A stretch of 64,000 bases of DNA from Pedobacter endophyticus (GCF_015679185.1 NZ_CP064939.1:4340001-4404000); one strand, 5' to 3'; numbered from the stretch's first letter, positions 10,074 through 18,839 are shown. Notes: generated by a model not told the origin, from the letters alone. Translations and numbers: made by a program.

Positions 10074-11966
10074 TTATTCCAAGGCACCAGTATATGGACG
10101 AGCTTTGTTTAAATGATCTTTTACACTTTCCTGAAGTTGTAAAACAAGTGCTCCGCTTACATTTTTTTGTTTATTCTTGTCTACATATGTTTTGATTATC
10201 CCGTCTAAGGCAAGTGAAAATTGGTAATCTTTCTTCTCCAGATTGATATGTTGATGGAGGTAAAGTGTTGAAAAAAGTAAAAGTATTTTGTGCTTTTTTT
10301 TATTTTCCGACTTTTTAAACTCATTAAAGAAGACATTTGGTCTAATTGCTGAGAGCGAAGCAACATCAAAAGGTTGTTGTATCTTTTCAATCATACTTCC
10401 ATAAAATCTGTCAAAATCTTTTACGAAATCTAACTCGATCTGCTTGTTAGTTATTTTTTGAAATTTTGAAAGTGTTTGATCATTTACCTCTATCGCTTTT
10501 TTCCTGATTTTATTGGATGGCTCGGCATATTCTCCCTCGCTTGCATAAGATAGATGTCTTTTGAGCATCGGATCATAAGCTTGCCGATTTTTATTGCTTA
10601 TCAGCACTTTCTCAAATCTGCTTGCTAACTTTTCTATATTTAGATTCAGAATATTTCCATCCCTAATAATAAAGTAAAATACAGTGGTAAAGTCACGATT
10701 CAAATAGTCTCCTGATAAGGCATATTTCCACATTTTTCGCACTTCAGTTTTCACAATATTGTCGTGCAAATCCAAATAATCTCTTGCAGCCAGTATGTTA
10801 TAGGTTTTGTATGCATCAGAAATGTTTTCATTTACGATATGAAATTTTTGTTTTAATTCTTCGACTAGCAAGTTTTTATCAAAGATATCTCCGCCAGTTA
10901 AGTAGCTGTAGATGCTTTGATAAAAGTAAAAGTCGTCTTGGGGGAAATAGTCATCAAGAATTTCTTCCCCAATATGCTCTGCTTTCTCCTTGCCATCTGC
11001 ATACATTTTTCGAATCAGGTACTGTGAAGTATCATTTAGTTTTCGATTTTCATGAAAATCCAAACGACCTCTTTTGAATTCAATTGCAATGCATAATGAA
11101 AATTTAAGCAAGCTGTCGAGTATATCATCAATCCTGTTATTGAGTTCTTTATTTTCACATCCCGATTGAACGAAATGGCAAACGTCATAAAAATAGACCG
11201 CAAAATATTTGAGAGTACGGTAATTGATATGGAGCTGATTTTCTTTCCTCAAGAAATCATGGATAATATTTTTATGATCCCTTAAGAAAGTTAAATAGGC
11301 GTTATCTAAAGCCAATGATTCTATAATTGCACTAAAGGTTTCCTCAAAATTCTGTTGGAAATGGATTGTTGTACCAACAACTTTCTCTTTCACAATGTTG
11401 AATTTTTCTTGGTCTAACTTCTTCTCGTCGGTGACGATGATTACCCTAACGCCATTTTCTGTAAGCCCATTGATATATCCCAGTAGCTGGTTTTCAGATA
11501 AAAACTGAGTTCCTGATCTTTCAAGATCGTCAAAGCATATTACCACATTACTTAAATCGAGTTCCTCTTTTTTAATTGTCTTCAGTTCTTTTCCAGCCTT
11601 TTCAATTGCCTCAATGCCCGAATCAAATATGCCTTGTCCAAATAACTTGGTTACGTCGATAGATTTTACGATAGCTTTAAAAATAGGAGATCCCGCTTTT
11701 ATGTATTTATTTTCCACCAATGGATAAAGTTCTGCCATTAATCTGTCCTTAACATCGTCAATGGAGTTTATACCAAATAAGGAAATTATAAATCCTCTGT
11801 AACTCGTTTCTTCTTGGAGCTTTGGAAAAAAAGTAGATTTGATATAATGTGTTTTACCAGACCCCCAGCTGCCTGTCAGAAGAACGGCTAGATTGGATTC
11901 CTTATATACATAATCCCTAAGTTGGGCACCAATACGATCTTCAGGAGTTGTGATTTTTTGTGACAT
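10074..11966 (-). CDS. KAP family P-loop NTPase
   Basis: With the ATG at 11966 the protein has 630 residues and begins MSQKITTPEDRIG. A longer frame back to 12047 exists but would overlap the upstream gene, so the start 22 bp after that gene's stop is preferred. Walker A is LLTGSWGSGKTH (about 31-40) and Walker B is NVVICFDDLERS (D145, D146), with VVICFDDLER being typical of KAP ATPases. A sensor-like VIIVTDEKKL follows. KAP NTPases commonly have inserted membrane helices; this one has none, and the adjacent upstream gene encodes a multi-span membrane protein, suggesting the membrane part is supplied in trans. Several defence systems use KAP ATPases; the role here is inferred. Confidence 0.8.
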   Translation of the reverse strand: MSQKITTPEDRIGAQLRDYVYKESNLAVLLTGSWGSGKTHYIKSTFFPKLQEETSYRGFIISLFGINSIDDVKDRLMAELYPLVENKYIKAGSPIFKAIVKSIDVTKLFGQGIFDSGIEAIEKAGKELKTIKKEELDLSNVVICFDDLERSGTQFLSENQLLGYINGLTENGVRVIIVTDEKKLDQEKFNIVKEKVVGTTIHFQQNFEETFSAIIESLALDNAYLTFLRDHKNIIHDFLRKENQLHINYRTLKYFAVYFYDVCHFVQSGCENKELNNRIDDILDSLLKFSLCIAIEFKRGRLDFHENRKLNDTSQYLIRKMYADGKEKAEHIGEEILDDYFPQDDFYFYQSIYSYLTGGDIFDKNLLVEELKQKFHIVNENISDAYKTYNILAARDYLDLHDNIVKTEVRKMWKYALSGDYLNRDFTTVFYFIIRDGNILNLNIEKLASRFEKVLISNKNRQAYDPMLKRHLSYASEGEYAEPSNKIRKKAIEVNDQTLSKFQKITNKQIELDFVKDFDRFYGSMIEKIQQPFDVASLSAIRPNVFFNEFKKSENKKKHKILLLFSTLYLHQHINLEKKDYQFSLALDGIIKTYVDKNKQKNVSGALVLQLQESVKDHLNKARPYTGALE

Positions 11967-11988
11967 GTTCAAATAGCATTCAGCGTTA

Positions 11989-12846
11989 TTATTTGGTTTT
12001 ATTACCAGAGGTGACTTGACAAGAATTAGCCTCAAGAAAACTCTCAAAGCTAATTACTTCAATTTTGTTGATATTATTTGGGTAAGTGAGTTTAAAGAAG
12101 ATGTATTTGTCATTGAAATACTCAATTTCACTTTTCTTAATCCCTGGGTTACTTTGTTTTATTTTACATGTGACATATTCTAGGTTTCTAAAGCTTGATG
12201 GCATTAAAAAAGAATTGTGAAAAATGTGGAGGAAATAAATGCTAAAATAAATTAAAACGATAACCGCTATAGCTATAATGATGCGTAAAACATTTTGGAC
12301 ATTGTGTTTTGCAAAGAATGCATGACTGCCTGTGGCCTGCAAGAAAAGTACTTTAATGCCTTTTAACACGACAAAAATAAATATGCTGTAATAAGTGAAA
12401 TCCATCAGATAAGATATAGTTAGTGTCTGGGTATCTATAACAGTCTTTACCTTTGGATATGCAAAATAATAGAGGAAGGCGGAGATCAAGGTTAAGCTTA
12501 CAATGAGTTTTATAGAACTAATCTTTCTGCTTTCTTCAAATACTGGCTCTGATTCCTCCTGATCAATATTTTCTAAAGTAATCCGTTTCCTGATGATAAA
12601 GCCAGCCAATTCCTTGTCATATATTTGGATAGCAGCCATCGTGCCCATCCAAAGTAATACATAACAAACCAATAAACCATCAGATACAAGTTGAGATACA
12701 GAAAAAAAACGAATGTATGGTGTGCCCAGTGCTCCAAGTTCGAAAATCTGCCAGATTCCGCCAATCAGGGTAGGTAATAATACAATGGTGCCGATATGTT
12801 TTTGCAGCCACTCATAAAAAGATTTAAAACGTAGAGAGAACGCCAT
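11989..12846 (-). CDS. Multi-span membrane protein, partner of the KAP NTPase
   Basis: This 285-aa protein has about five hydrophobic helices: near residues 18-38, 50-75, 108-128, 145-165 and 185-208. A short soluble C-terminal domain of about 75 residues follows (YVTCKIKQSNPGIKKSEIEYF and beyond). No family was recognised. The stop lies 22 bp before the ATG of the KAP NTPase on the same strand, an operon-like spacing. The pair probably forms a membrane-bound ATPase complex. Confidence 0.65.
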   Translation of the reverse strand: MAFSLRFKSFYEWLQKHIGTIVLLPTLIGGIWQIFELGALGTPYIRFFSVSQLVSDGLLVCYVLLWMGTMAAIQIYDKELAGFIIRKRITLENIDQEESEPVFEESRKISSIKLIVSLTLISAFLYYFAYPKVKTVIDTQTLTISYLMDFTYYSIFIFVVLKGIKVLFLQATGSHAFFAKHNVQNVLRIIIAIAVIVLIYFSIYFLHIFHNSFLMPSSFRNLEYVTCKIKQSNPGIKKSEIEYFNDKYIFFKLTYPNNINKIEVISFESFLEANSCQVTSGNKTK

Positions 12847-12888
12847 AATAATGAATTGTTTTGGTTGCAGTTAATTTATATAATGATT

Positions 12889-13899
12889 TTAATTTCTGTA
12901 AATGCCTAGCCTTTTTAATATGATGACGAGTTGGGTAATTTCATGCTGGCTTGCTTTGATGGTGGGGTTGCGGCCAGTCATTTTATGGATGGTGATGCCA
13001 TCACTTGATTTTTGTGCCCGGATGATGTTTTCGAGTTTGATGGTATAGTTTTTTTCCAGCCCGATAACGAAGATTCTTTTATGGGTGAGGTAAAGGGTGC
13101 CGCTGTCGATCAGTTTATCATAGGTGCCGCCATATTTGGAGCGGTTGGAACGAGGCTCGTAAAATTGTATGCGGTTGATGACCAGGTAGCAGGTTTCGCT
13201 TTTCTGGATTTCAAAGATGTTCTCAATGGCGGTCAGTTCTTCGTTTTCCAGTGACCAGTATTGCCTGAAGTCTTTGAGTTGTTGCCTGGTTTCAGGGTTT
13301 TGCTCAGGGTTGATATTAAGGCTTTTGGCCTTTTGTTTAAATGCGGCTTCTTCCTGTGGGGACACGCGCTGATCGGCGACCATTTTATGGAAATAATCGA
13401 GCAGGTGCTGGCTTCTGACTTCCTTGGATATCGCTTTTTCGGTTTCTTCGGGCAGTTTCAGGTGATACTGAATGTCTTTGAGGTAGTCTTCCGATGCGGT
13501 GGTAAATTCTTCGTTATTTAGCGTTTTGATAAAGCATTTTCTATAGGTGAGCTTTCCGATTTCCAGGCGGAAATATTCGGTGGTTTTTTCATTTAGCCGC
13601 AGGGCGGTGGCGAGTTGTTTCAGTTTTGCTGATTCCTGTTCGCTCATTTTAAAGTTGGTTAAATAATAATTAAGTGCCACCGCATAAAATTCTTCCAGGT
13701 TCAGGCCGAACCTATCACTTAGCGACAAATCATATCTGGCTTCGATGTTTTCCAGGATTTCAGGGCTGATGCTTTCAATACCGCCATTGGCGATAAGGTT
13801 ATTGAGTTCAATAAGTGCGTTTTCTTCGGGGTTTTGGCGGAAGATGCTTTGCAGAAAACTTGGTTTCTTTAAGGCTACGGTTTGAAAGGGCGCTATCAT
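12889..13899 (-). CDS. TerB-like helical protein with C-terminal PH-like domain
   Basis: The ATG at 13899 lies four bases after the stop of the upstream gene and gives 336 residues; the frame is open further upstream to 13989 but that part overlaps the upstream gene. The middle (about 60-240) is helical with a pattern of acidic and leucine residues like TerB/tellurite-resistance helical bundles (KMSEQESAKLKQLATALRL; VADQRVSPQEEAAFKQKA). The last 100 residues, with GTLYLTHKRIFVIGLEKNY and NIIRAQKSSDGITIHK, look like a bacterial PH/GRAM-like domain. These proteins usually act at the membrane periphery. The domain assignments are by pattern, not by search. It is probably cotranscribed with the TPR protein. 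Confidence 0.6.
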   Translation of the reverse strand: MIAPFQTVALKKPSFLQSIFRQNPEENALIELNNLIANGGIESISPEILENIEARYDLSLSDRFGLNLEEFYAVALNYYLTNFKMSEQESAKLKQLATALRLNEKTTEYFRLEIGKLTYRKCFIKTLNNEEFTTASEDYLKDIQYHLKLPEETEKAISKEVRSQHLLDYFHKMVADQRVSPQEEAAFKQKAKSLNINPEQNPETRQQLKDFRQYWSLENEELTAIENIFEIQKSETCYLVINRIQFYEPRSNRSKYGGTYDKLIDSGTLYLTHKRIFVIGLEKNYTIKLENIIRAQKSSDGITIHKMTGRNPTIKASQHEITQLVIILKRLGIYRN

Positions 13900-13903
13900 A
13901 GGC

Positions 13904-14830
13904 TTAATATTTTCGGTATTCTTCGTAAACGGGATCATTCCAATTGCAGACACCGCCATGCCATGAGCAGGCGCCACGTCCTTTGGCACTGGAGGTGCTG
14001 CCGTCGCAGCAGCGGGTAACGTAATAGGAAATGCGCCGCTTTAAGGGGTTTACTTTATTGTAAAGGGTGGACGCGGATTCGTAGCCGAGGTCTTTGGAAT
14101 GGTTCAGGTCAGCCACGGCTTCTCTGACTTTGCCGAGCTTATAATAGCAATAGGCCCTTTGATAGTATGCTTCAGGGTTGGCTTTGTCAAAGGAAATGAG
14201 TGTGGCATATTCATTTAATGCTTTTTTATACTGTTTGGCTTTGAAGTAACGGCTGGCAGCAGTATTGATGACCCTGCGTTCCAGATTGGCATAACGAACG
14301 TTTTCGCTGTCGGTGAGCAGGAAACGGGAAGCTTTTCTGAGCTGTAGTTTGGCCGCTTCGGTATCGTTCTGGGCGCTTTCAGCGGCCTGGATAAAAATGT
14401 TGAGGCTGTCTTTTCTCAGCTGTTCTTTCTTTGTGGCCAGTTCCCGGGCTTGTTGTTCCTGCTGCACTTTGATCCGGGCAATGCGGTCGGTTTCTTTGTC
14501 GACTGCTTTATAATGGATGGTCAGCGGAATGAGTAAAGCAATAAAAGCGACATAGGTTCCCATGAGTATGGATGGGGTCAGCTTGAAAATGAGTTTTCGC
14601 TCCATCCATTTTTTGCCGTACGGAAAAGAGATGAAGGAAAGAAATCCCAGCAGGATAAACAGCATGGGATGACGGATAAAATAAAAGGCTAGGACTAAAA
14701 ACAATGCGCCCGCTATGGAAAATGCAAGTTTATGTTTTTCTTGCTTGATTTTTCCCTTTCCTTGTTTTGGTTTAAAGTAATCAGGGAGTGCCTTGGACTT
14801 TTCTGGGATGAGTTTTGGAAGGTATTTCAT
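13904..14830 (-). CDS. Membrane protein with TPR and C-terminal DUF3761 domain
   Basis: This 308-aa protein has a basic N-terminus and then three hydrophobic helices between about 35 and 108. A charged coiled-coil segment follows (about 115-150), then TPR-like helices (AKQYKKALNEYATL; PEAYYQRAYCYYKLGKVREA, about 195-245). A short cysteine-rich C-terminus has CCDGSTSSAKGRGACSWHGG (about 274-293). That last pattern is the hallmark of DUF3761. The stop is four bases from the ATG of the TerB/PH-like gene, so the two are almost certainly translated together. The function is unknown; a cell-envelope sensor or scaffold is a guess. Confidence 0.7.
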   Translation of the reverse strand: MKYLPKLIPEKSKALPDYFKPKQGKGKIKQEKHKLAFSIAGALFLVLAFYFIRHPMLFILLGFLSFISFPYGKKWMERKLIFKLTPSILMGTYVAFIALLIPLTIHYKAVDKETDRIARIKVQQEQQARELATKKEQLRKDSLNIFIQAAESAQNDTEAAKLQLRKASRFLLTDSENVRYANLERRVINTAASRYFKAKQYKKALNEYATLISFDKANPEAYYQRAYCYYKLGKVREAVADLNHSKDLGYESASTLYNKVNPLKRRISYYVTRCCDGSTSSAKGRGACSWHGGVCNWNDPVYEEYRKY

Positions 14831-15003
14831 AGCCCTTTTAGCTTAGTTAAAGGGGTTGAAGAAGTGTGTTGTAAATCCAGAATAGAGTTTGGGCAAAATA
14901 ATATTGAGCATAAGATGAGCGTAGTTTAGTTTAGCAATAAAAATATACAAATTAAATTTCAATCCAAAGGTCGGTGCTTGTGAATTTTTTTTAGTGTTAG
15001 ATT

Positions 15004-15123
15004 TCAAAAACAGTCCAGCCTATTTCGGGCCAAACTTTGCGCAAAATCTATTGCCGGCTGGATACCTAAATTGTCCCTTTCCCACGGAACAAAAACAGGC
15101 ATCGACCTCAAATTTTCTTCCAT
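15004..15123 (-). CDS. Short ORF or gene remnant near the recombinase
   Basis: ATG at 15123 to TGA at 15004-15006 gives 39 residues, MEENLRSMPVFVP followed by WERDNLGIQPAIDFAQSLAR and RLDCF. The composition is strikingly protein-like for so short a frame and it is preceded by an in-frame stop. A related but broken version of its first 13 codons (ENSIDNLTPIFVP then stop) can be read on the same strand near 15378-15416. It may be the surviving end of a gene into which an element inserted. Family unknown. Confidence 0.3.
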   Translation of the reverse strand: MEENLRSMPVFVPWERDNLGIQPAIDFAQSLARNRLDCF

Positions 15124-15412
15124 CAGTTAACATCCTCAATAATCCTGTACGATGACGATAACTAAAACTTTTTAAAAGGTCAACAAAGGATAATCCTGAA
15201 AACATAGGTAAGTAGGCCTCAAAGGAAACTCTAGAACGCTCAAATTTCAACTAACGTCTCCAATCACATCAAGAATATTTAAACCTCTAAGTCCTTTATT
15301 GGATTAAACTTATAAAATTGTGCGAAATTTCTGAGAGAAGAAATAGTGAGTACAGTTTACTCAGAAACTGCCCATTACTATGGAACAAAAATAGGTGTTA
15401 AATTATCAATCG
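15068..15412. repeat. Imperfect direct repeat pair upstream of the recombinase
   Basis: Two sites, near 15082-15116 and near 15379-15412, share GGAACAAAAAYAGG followed after a short gap by AATTTTC. They also share amino-acid similarity on the minus strand (ENL..MPVFVP against ENSIDNLTPIFVP). The second site is 66 bp upstream of the serine recombinase start. This is a place where an attachment site of such an element could lie, but no crossover core is defined. Confidence 0.3.
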
Positions 15413-15477
15413 AATTTTCAAAAATGAATATTCTTGGCTTTTAATCGTTAAATAGAAGTACTTAAATTTCTTACGCT

Positions 15478-17172
15478 ATGGAATCGGCAAACCTGTATAT
15501 CCGTGTAAGCACGGATGAGCAAAAACGAAAAGGTTATTCATTGCCTGAACAAGAGGATCAGTTATTGAAATATTGCACTCATAACAACATCCGGGTTAAG
15601 GGAATATTTAGCGAGGATTACTCAGCGAAGAATTTCAATCGTCCGGAATGGAAGAAGTTAATCGCTGAGGTTAAGAAAAGTTTAAAGACTAAAGAAAATA
15701 ATATCCTTTTTGTTAAATGGGATCGTTTTAGCCGAAACATCGAATATGCTTATGAAATGATCGGTTTGTTGCGGAAATATAACACTAATGCAATGGCTAT
15801 TGATCAACCAATTGATTTCTCTGTTCCTGAAAGCACAGTAATGCTTGCAGTTTATCTTTCCATTCCAGAAGCTGAAAACACAAGAAGAGCATTGAATACC
15901 ATAAATGGTCTTCGAAGGGCAAAACAATTAGGACGTTATCCAAATAAAGCACCGATAGGATACATGAACCTTACATCTTTAGATGGCAGGAAGTATATTT
16001 CACCGAAACAGCCTGAAGCAGGAATATTGACTTGGGTTTATCAGTTATTGGCCACAAATTCCTATAAACTTGAAGAAGCTAGAATGATGGCAAAGGCGAA
16101 AGGACTAAGTTGCTCTAGATCTTACTTTTGGAGACTGTTGCAAAATCCTGTTTATTGCGGACTCGTAAGATTATCATCCAATCTTAATAACACTGAGCTA
16201 GTCAAAGGAATTCATGAGCCTATTGTATCTGAACATATTTTCTATCAGGTTCAAAATGTTATTCGTACGAAAAGAAAGGTACTTTGTAAGACAGATGAAC
16301 TCAAGAAGGTTTTCTTCTTGAAAGGATATTTAAGATGTCCTGTCTGTAAAAACAAACTACGCGGTAGTTTTTCTAAAGGCTATAATAAGAAGTATGGGTA
16401 TTACCATTGTTCAGGTAAATGCAAAATAAGGGTAAGAGCGGATGTCTTAAATGATAGTTATGTCCAAGAGTTGCAAAAAATTAGGCTTTCCACACACACA
16501 ACGGAATTATTTGCACTCGTGTTAGAAGACTTTAATATTGGAACGAAGAAGATTAAGTATTCAACAGAGCGAAAAAAGCTAACTAAACAGATTGATGAAC
16601 AAGAACAATTGCTTTCTAAAACCAGAAAGCTATTTGTGCCAGATCTACTAAAGTTTGATGATTTTATCTCACTAAAGAACGAAGTTAAGGCTGTTTTGGG
16701 AAGTCTTAATGAGGAATTGAGAGTATTGAACACTAAACTTGCATGTCTGAGCCAACAGATTAAATTCGCGGATCGATCGCATTTGGATATTTTTAGAAGT
16801 TTTGATGACCTGGATTTGGGGGATAAAAAGCACTTGCTTGGCTTGTTCCCTATCAAAGAAATTGATGTAGCAAATGGTAGCGTATTGCTGTCTACTAATA
16901 GTGCTATTTGCAAGTTACTATGCAGAAAGAAAAATATTTATGTTGCCGATATTGACTACATATTGCCCCATACCACCAATTTTTTAGATCGAAAGGTAAA
17001 TTCATATCGAGCGATTAGTGTTCTAGCCAAACACGGCATTCAAATCGATGAAAAAGAAGCTGCTATGATTCTAAACTTGATGTACATTGTTGCAACCACT
17101 TACAGTCTCTTAAATAGATCTCCAAAGCCATATATCCTTAAGGAAAAATCGAACGGCAAAATAATGCTTTGA
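15478..17172 (+). CDS. Large serine recombinase
   Basis: A 564-aa protein with the full architecture of the family. The N-terminal resolvase domain has LYIRVSTDEQ with catalytic S11 and FVKWDRFSRN with the conserved arginines. A recombinase domain follows (about 150-260, NGLRRAKQLGRYPNKAPIGY; YFWRLLQNPVYCGLV). A zinc ribbon has CPVCKNKL (near 286) and CSGKC (near 313), and a coiled coil spans about 360-430. After about residue 485 there is an unusual extension ending in a small helical module (ISVLAKHGIQIDEKEAAMIL). Such enzymes integrate and excise mobile elements at short att sites. It lies at the junction between the defence-like region and the repeat-punctuated mosaic, with a hairpin terminator after it. 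Confidence 0.9.
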   Translation: MESANLYIRVSTDEQKRKGYSLPEQEDQLLKYCTHNNIRVKGIFSEDYSAKNFNRPEWKKLIAEVKKSLKTKENNILFVKWDRFSRNIEYAYEMIGLLRKYNTNAMAIDQPIDFSVPESTVMLAVYLSIPEAENTRRALNTINGLRRAKQLGRYPNKAPIGYMNLTSLDGRKYISPKQPEAGILTWVYQLLATNSYKLEEARMMAKAKGLSCSRSYFWRLLQNPVYCGLVRLSSNLNNTELVKGIHEPIVSEHIFYQVQNVIRTKRKVLCKTDELKKVFFLKGYLRCPVCKNKLRGSFSKGYNKKYGYYHCSGKCKIRVRADVLNDSYVQELQKIRLSTHTTELFALVLEDFNIGTKKIKYSTERKKLTKQIDEQEQLLSKTRKLFVPDLLKFDDFISLKNEVKAVLGSLNEELRVLNTKLACLSQQIKFADRSHLDIFRSFDDLDLGDKKHLLGLFPIKEIDVANGSVLLSTNSAICKLLCRKKNIYVADIDYILPHTTNFLDRKVNSYRAISVLAKHGIQIDEKEAAMILNLMYIVATTYSLLNRSPKPYILKEKSNGKIML

Positions 17173-17295
17173 TGGTATACTAAAGTGTCTTTTTAGTCTA
17201 GAAGATAAATTAGTCCAAAGAAATTTTATAAAAAATCGAACTGTTCTTGGTGAGGTGGTAATGCTTTGACTAACAATTTTTTATGGGTATAAAAA

Positions 17296-17325
17296 AAGGA
17301 AACAACTCATGTGTGTTGTTTCCTT
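17296..17325 (+). terminator. Hairpin terminator after the serine recombinase
   Basis: AAGGAAACAAC (17296-17306) and GTTGTTTCCTT (17315-17325) form a perfect 11-bp stem with an 8-base loop, flanked by A-rich and T-rich sequence. It lies 124 bp beyond the recombinase stop and could work in both directions. Confidence 0.7.
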
Positions 17326-17416
17326 AAGTACCTTACTGGACAAATTTCGAACTTTTTCCTGCCTGATTTACAGGAATTGACGAAAGTGGCAAACTATTTT
17401 AAACATTAAAATAAGG

Positions 17417-17484
17417 TTCGTTTAGTGAGACGAAATTTTTATATAGAATTTTTGGCCTATCAAAAAAACCATGGTTTGTGATAA
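17417..17484 (+). repeat. Interspersed repeat, short form (first member of the array)
   Basis: TTCGTTTAGTGAGACGAA followed, after about 27 bp, by CCTATCAAAAAAACC ATGG GGTTTGTGATAAGG-like stem halves (the right half reads GGTTTGTGATAAGG overlapping the loop). It lacks the 90-bp core. It sits between the recombinase terminator and the WYL regulator. Confidence 0.6.
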
Positions 17485-17520
17485 GGAGATGCCGCTGGCC
17501 AATTTTTCGGTGGTCTTATG

Positions 17521-17528
17521 TATCTTTA
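17521..17528 (+). promoter_or_regulatory. Possible -7 promoter box for the WYL regulator
   Basis: TATCTTTA is one base from the Bacteroidota TAnnTTTG box and lies 42 bp upstream of the ATG at 17571. The -33 element is not clear. Confidence 0.3.
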
Positions 17529-17570
17529 AAGCGTTAGATGTTAATTCCATGTCACTAAAAAGCCTTAAAA

Positions 17571-18302
17571 ATGAATGATGCTGATATAAAGCGAATATCG
17601 AGGCTTACTGCGATTATTACACAACTACAGAGCAAACGATTGTTGACCGCTGGTGAGCTTGCCGATAGGTTTGATGTAAGTGTCAGAACTATTTATCGTG
17701 ATATAAAAGCATTGGGACAAGCAGATATTCCTATTATTAAAGAGGAGGGTAAAGGTTACAGCCTAATGGAAGGATACCGGGTTCCACCTATAATGTTCAC
17801 AGAAAATGAAGCCAACGCTTTAATCACTGCAGAACATATGCTATTAAAAGGCACTGATACTTCACTAAGTAGAGAATACGAGGCAGCGATCAGTAAAATA
17901 AAGGCGGTACTACAACATTTAACAAAAGAAAAAGTAGACCTGCTATCTAATAGAATAGCGATTAGCCCAGCAATTCTTCATAGCTATCAAAGTAGTTCAC
18001 TGACATTGATTCAAAATGCGCTCACTTCTTTTAGTCTGCTCGAAATCACATATCGATCAAATCATAAAGGGGAGCTTACTCAACGGGAGATTGAGCCATT
18101 TGCGCTGTATTACAGCTTAAAAGAGAGTTGGCTATTGATTGCTTTTTGCAGGTTAAGAAAAGATTTTAGAATGTTCAGCCTAGAGGGAATTGTAAAAATT
18201 AATAAACTTAATTCAAGTTTTCAACCACATAAACTAACTCTTGCAGAATATTTAGACGAAAAGAAAAAAAAGTTTGATACCCCTGACACACTGTTGTCTT
18301 AA
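17571..18302 (+). CDS. WYL-domain (YafY-type) transcriptional regulator
   Basis: A 243-aa protein with an N-terminal DeoR-like winged helix (RLTAIITQLQSKRLLTAGE; DRFDVSVRTIYRDIKALGQ, about 8-50), a short linker with the usual KGYSLMEGYRVPPIMFTENE, and a C-terminal WYL domain (about 140-230, IEPFALYYSLKESWLLIAFC and RLRKDFRMFSL). WYL regulators sense small ligands and usually repress a neighbouring gene. Here the next gene, 58 bp downstream, is a VOC protein, a common pairing in this phylum, so it is the likely target. Confidence 0.85.
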   Translation: MNDADIKRISRLTAIITQLQSKRLLTAGELADRFDVSVRTIYRDIKALGQADIPIIKEEGKGYSLMEGYRVPPIMFTENEANALITAEHMLLKGTDTSLSREYEAAISKIKAVLQHLTKEKVDLLSNRIAISPAILHSYQSSSLTLIQNALTSFSLLEITYRSNHKGELTQREIEPFALYYSLKESWLLIAFCRLRKDFRMFSLEGIVKINKLNSSFQPHKLTLAEYLDEKKKKFDTPDTLLS

Positions 18303-18310
18303 CCCTAATT

Positions 18311-18318
18311 TATCTTTG
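18311..18318 (+). promoter_or_regulatory. -7 promoter box for the VOC gene
   Basis: TATCTTTG matches the Bacteroidota TAnnTTTG consensus exactly and is placed 43 bp before the ATG at 18361, giving a leader of about 35 bases. No convincing -33 TTTG at the usual distance was found. It suggests the VOC gene has its own promoter beyond the regulator. Confidence 0.5.
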
Positions 18319-18360
18319 TAACGGCAAAGGCCAATAAACAATAATACAAAAATTAAGAAT

Positions 18361-18765
18361 ATGAATTTAATTTCAATTAGAATTATTACTGAAGATGTGA
18401 AAGGGCTGGTTAGTTTTTATGAGCAATTGACAGGGATGCCAGCAATACATTATACTGATGATTTTGCAGAGCTGAAAACCAGGTCAGCAACATTGGCGAT
18501 AGGAAGTACAAGAACATTACAGTTTTTCGGAGGTGCCGAAGTTGCAAAAGCTGCACAAAATAGAACCGCAATCATAGAATTTATGGTTGAGGATGTAGAT
18601 AGTGAATATCAAAGGCTCGCCGACTCTCTTCAACCTTACATTGTGCAAGTGCCAAAAATAATGCCCTGGGGAAATAAATCCCTATTGTTTCGTGACCCGG
18701 ATGGTAACCTTGTAAATTTTTTCAGTCCCATTTCTCCGGAGGCAATTAAAAAATTCAAGAATTAA
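18361..18765 (+). CDS. VOC (glyoxalase/bleomycin-resistance) family protein
   Basis: This 134-aa protein has the two beta-alpha-beta-beta-beta repeats of the vicinal oxygen chelate fold: SIRIITEDVKGLVSFYEQLT at the start and KSLLFRDPDGNLVNFFSPIS at the end, the latter being the family signature. Members bind a metal and act as lyases, dioxygenases or drug-binding proteins, and the substrate cannot be read from the sequence. Regulation by the WYL protein immediately upstream is likely. Confidence 0.85.
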   Translation: MNLISIRIITEDVKGLVSFYEQLTGMPAIHYTDDFAELKTRSATLAIGSTRTLQFFGGAEVAKAAQNRTAIIEFMVEDVDSEYQRLADSLQPYIVQVPKIMPWGNKSLLFRDPDGNLVNFFSPISPEAIKKFKN

Positions 18766-18839
18766 TGCCCATATACCACTACATTATCAAAATGCAATAG
18801 GGTTGAAACACTATTATGGTCTGGAACCAACAAAATATT

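Noticed and set aside
17326..17360. tRNA-like TTCGAAC word after the terminator
   Set aside because: The surrounding bases do not form T-arm or acceptor stems on either strand.
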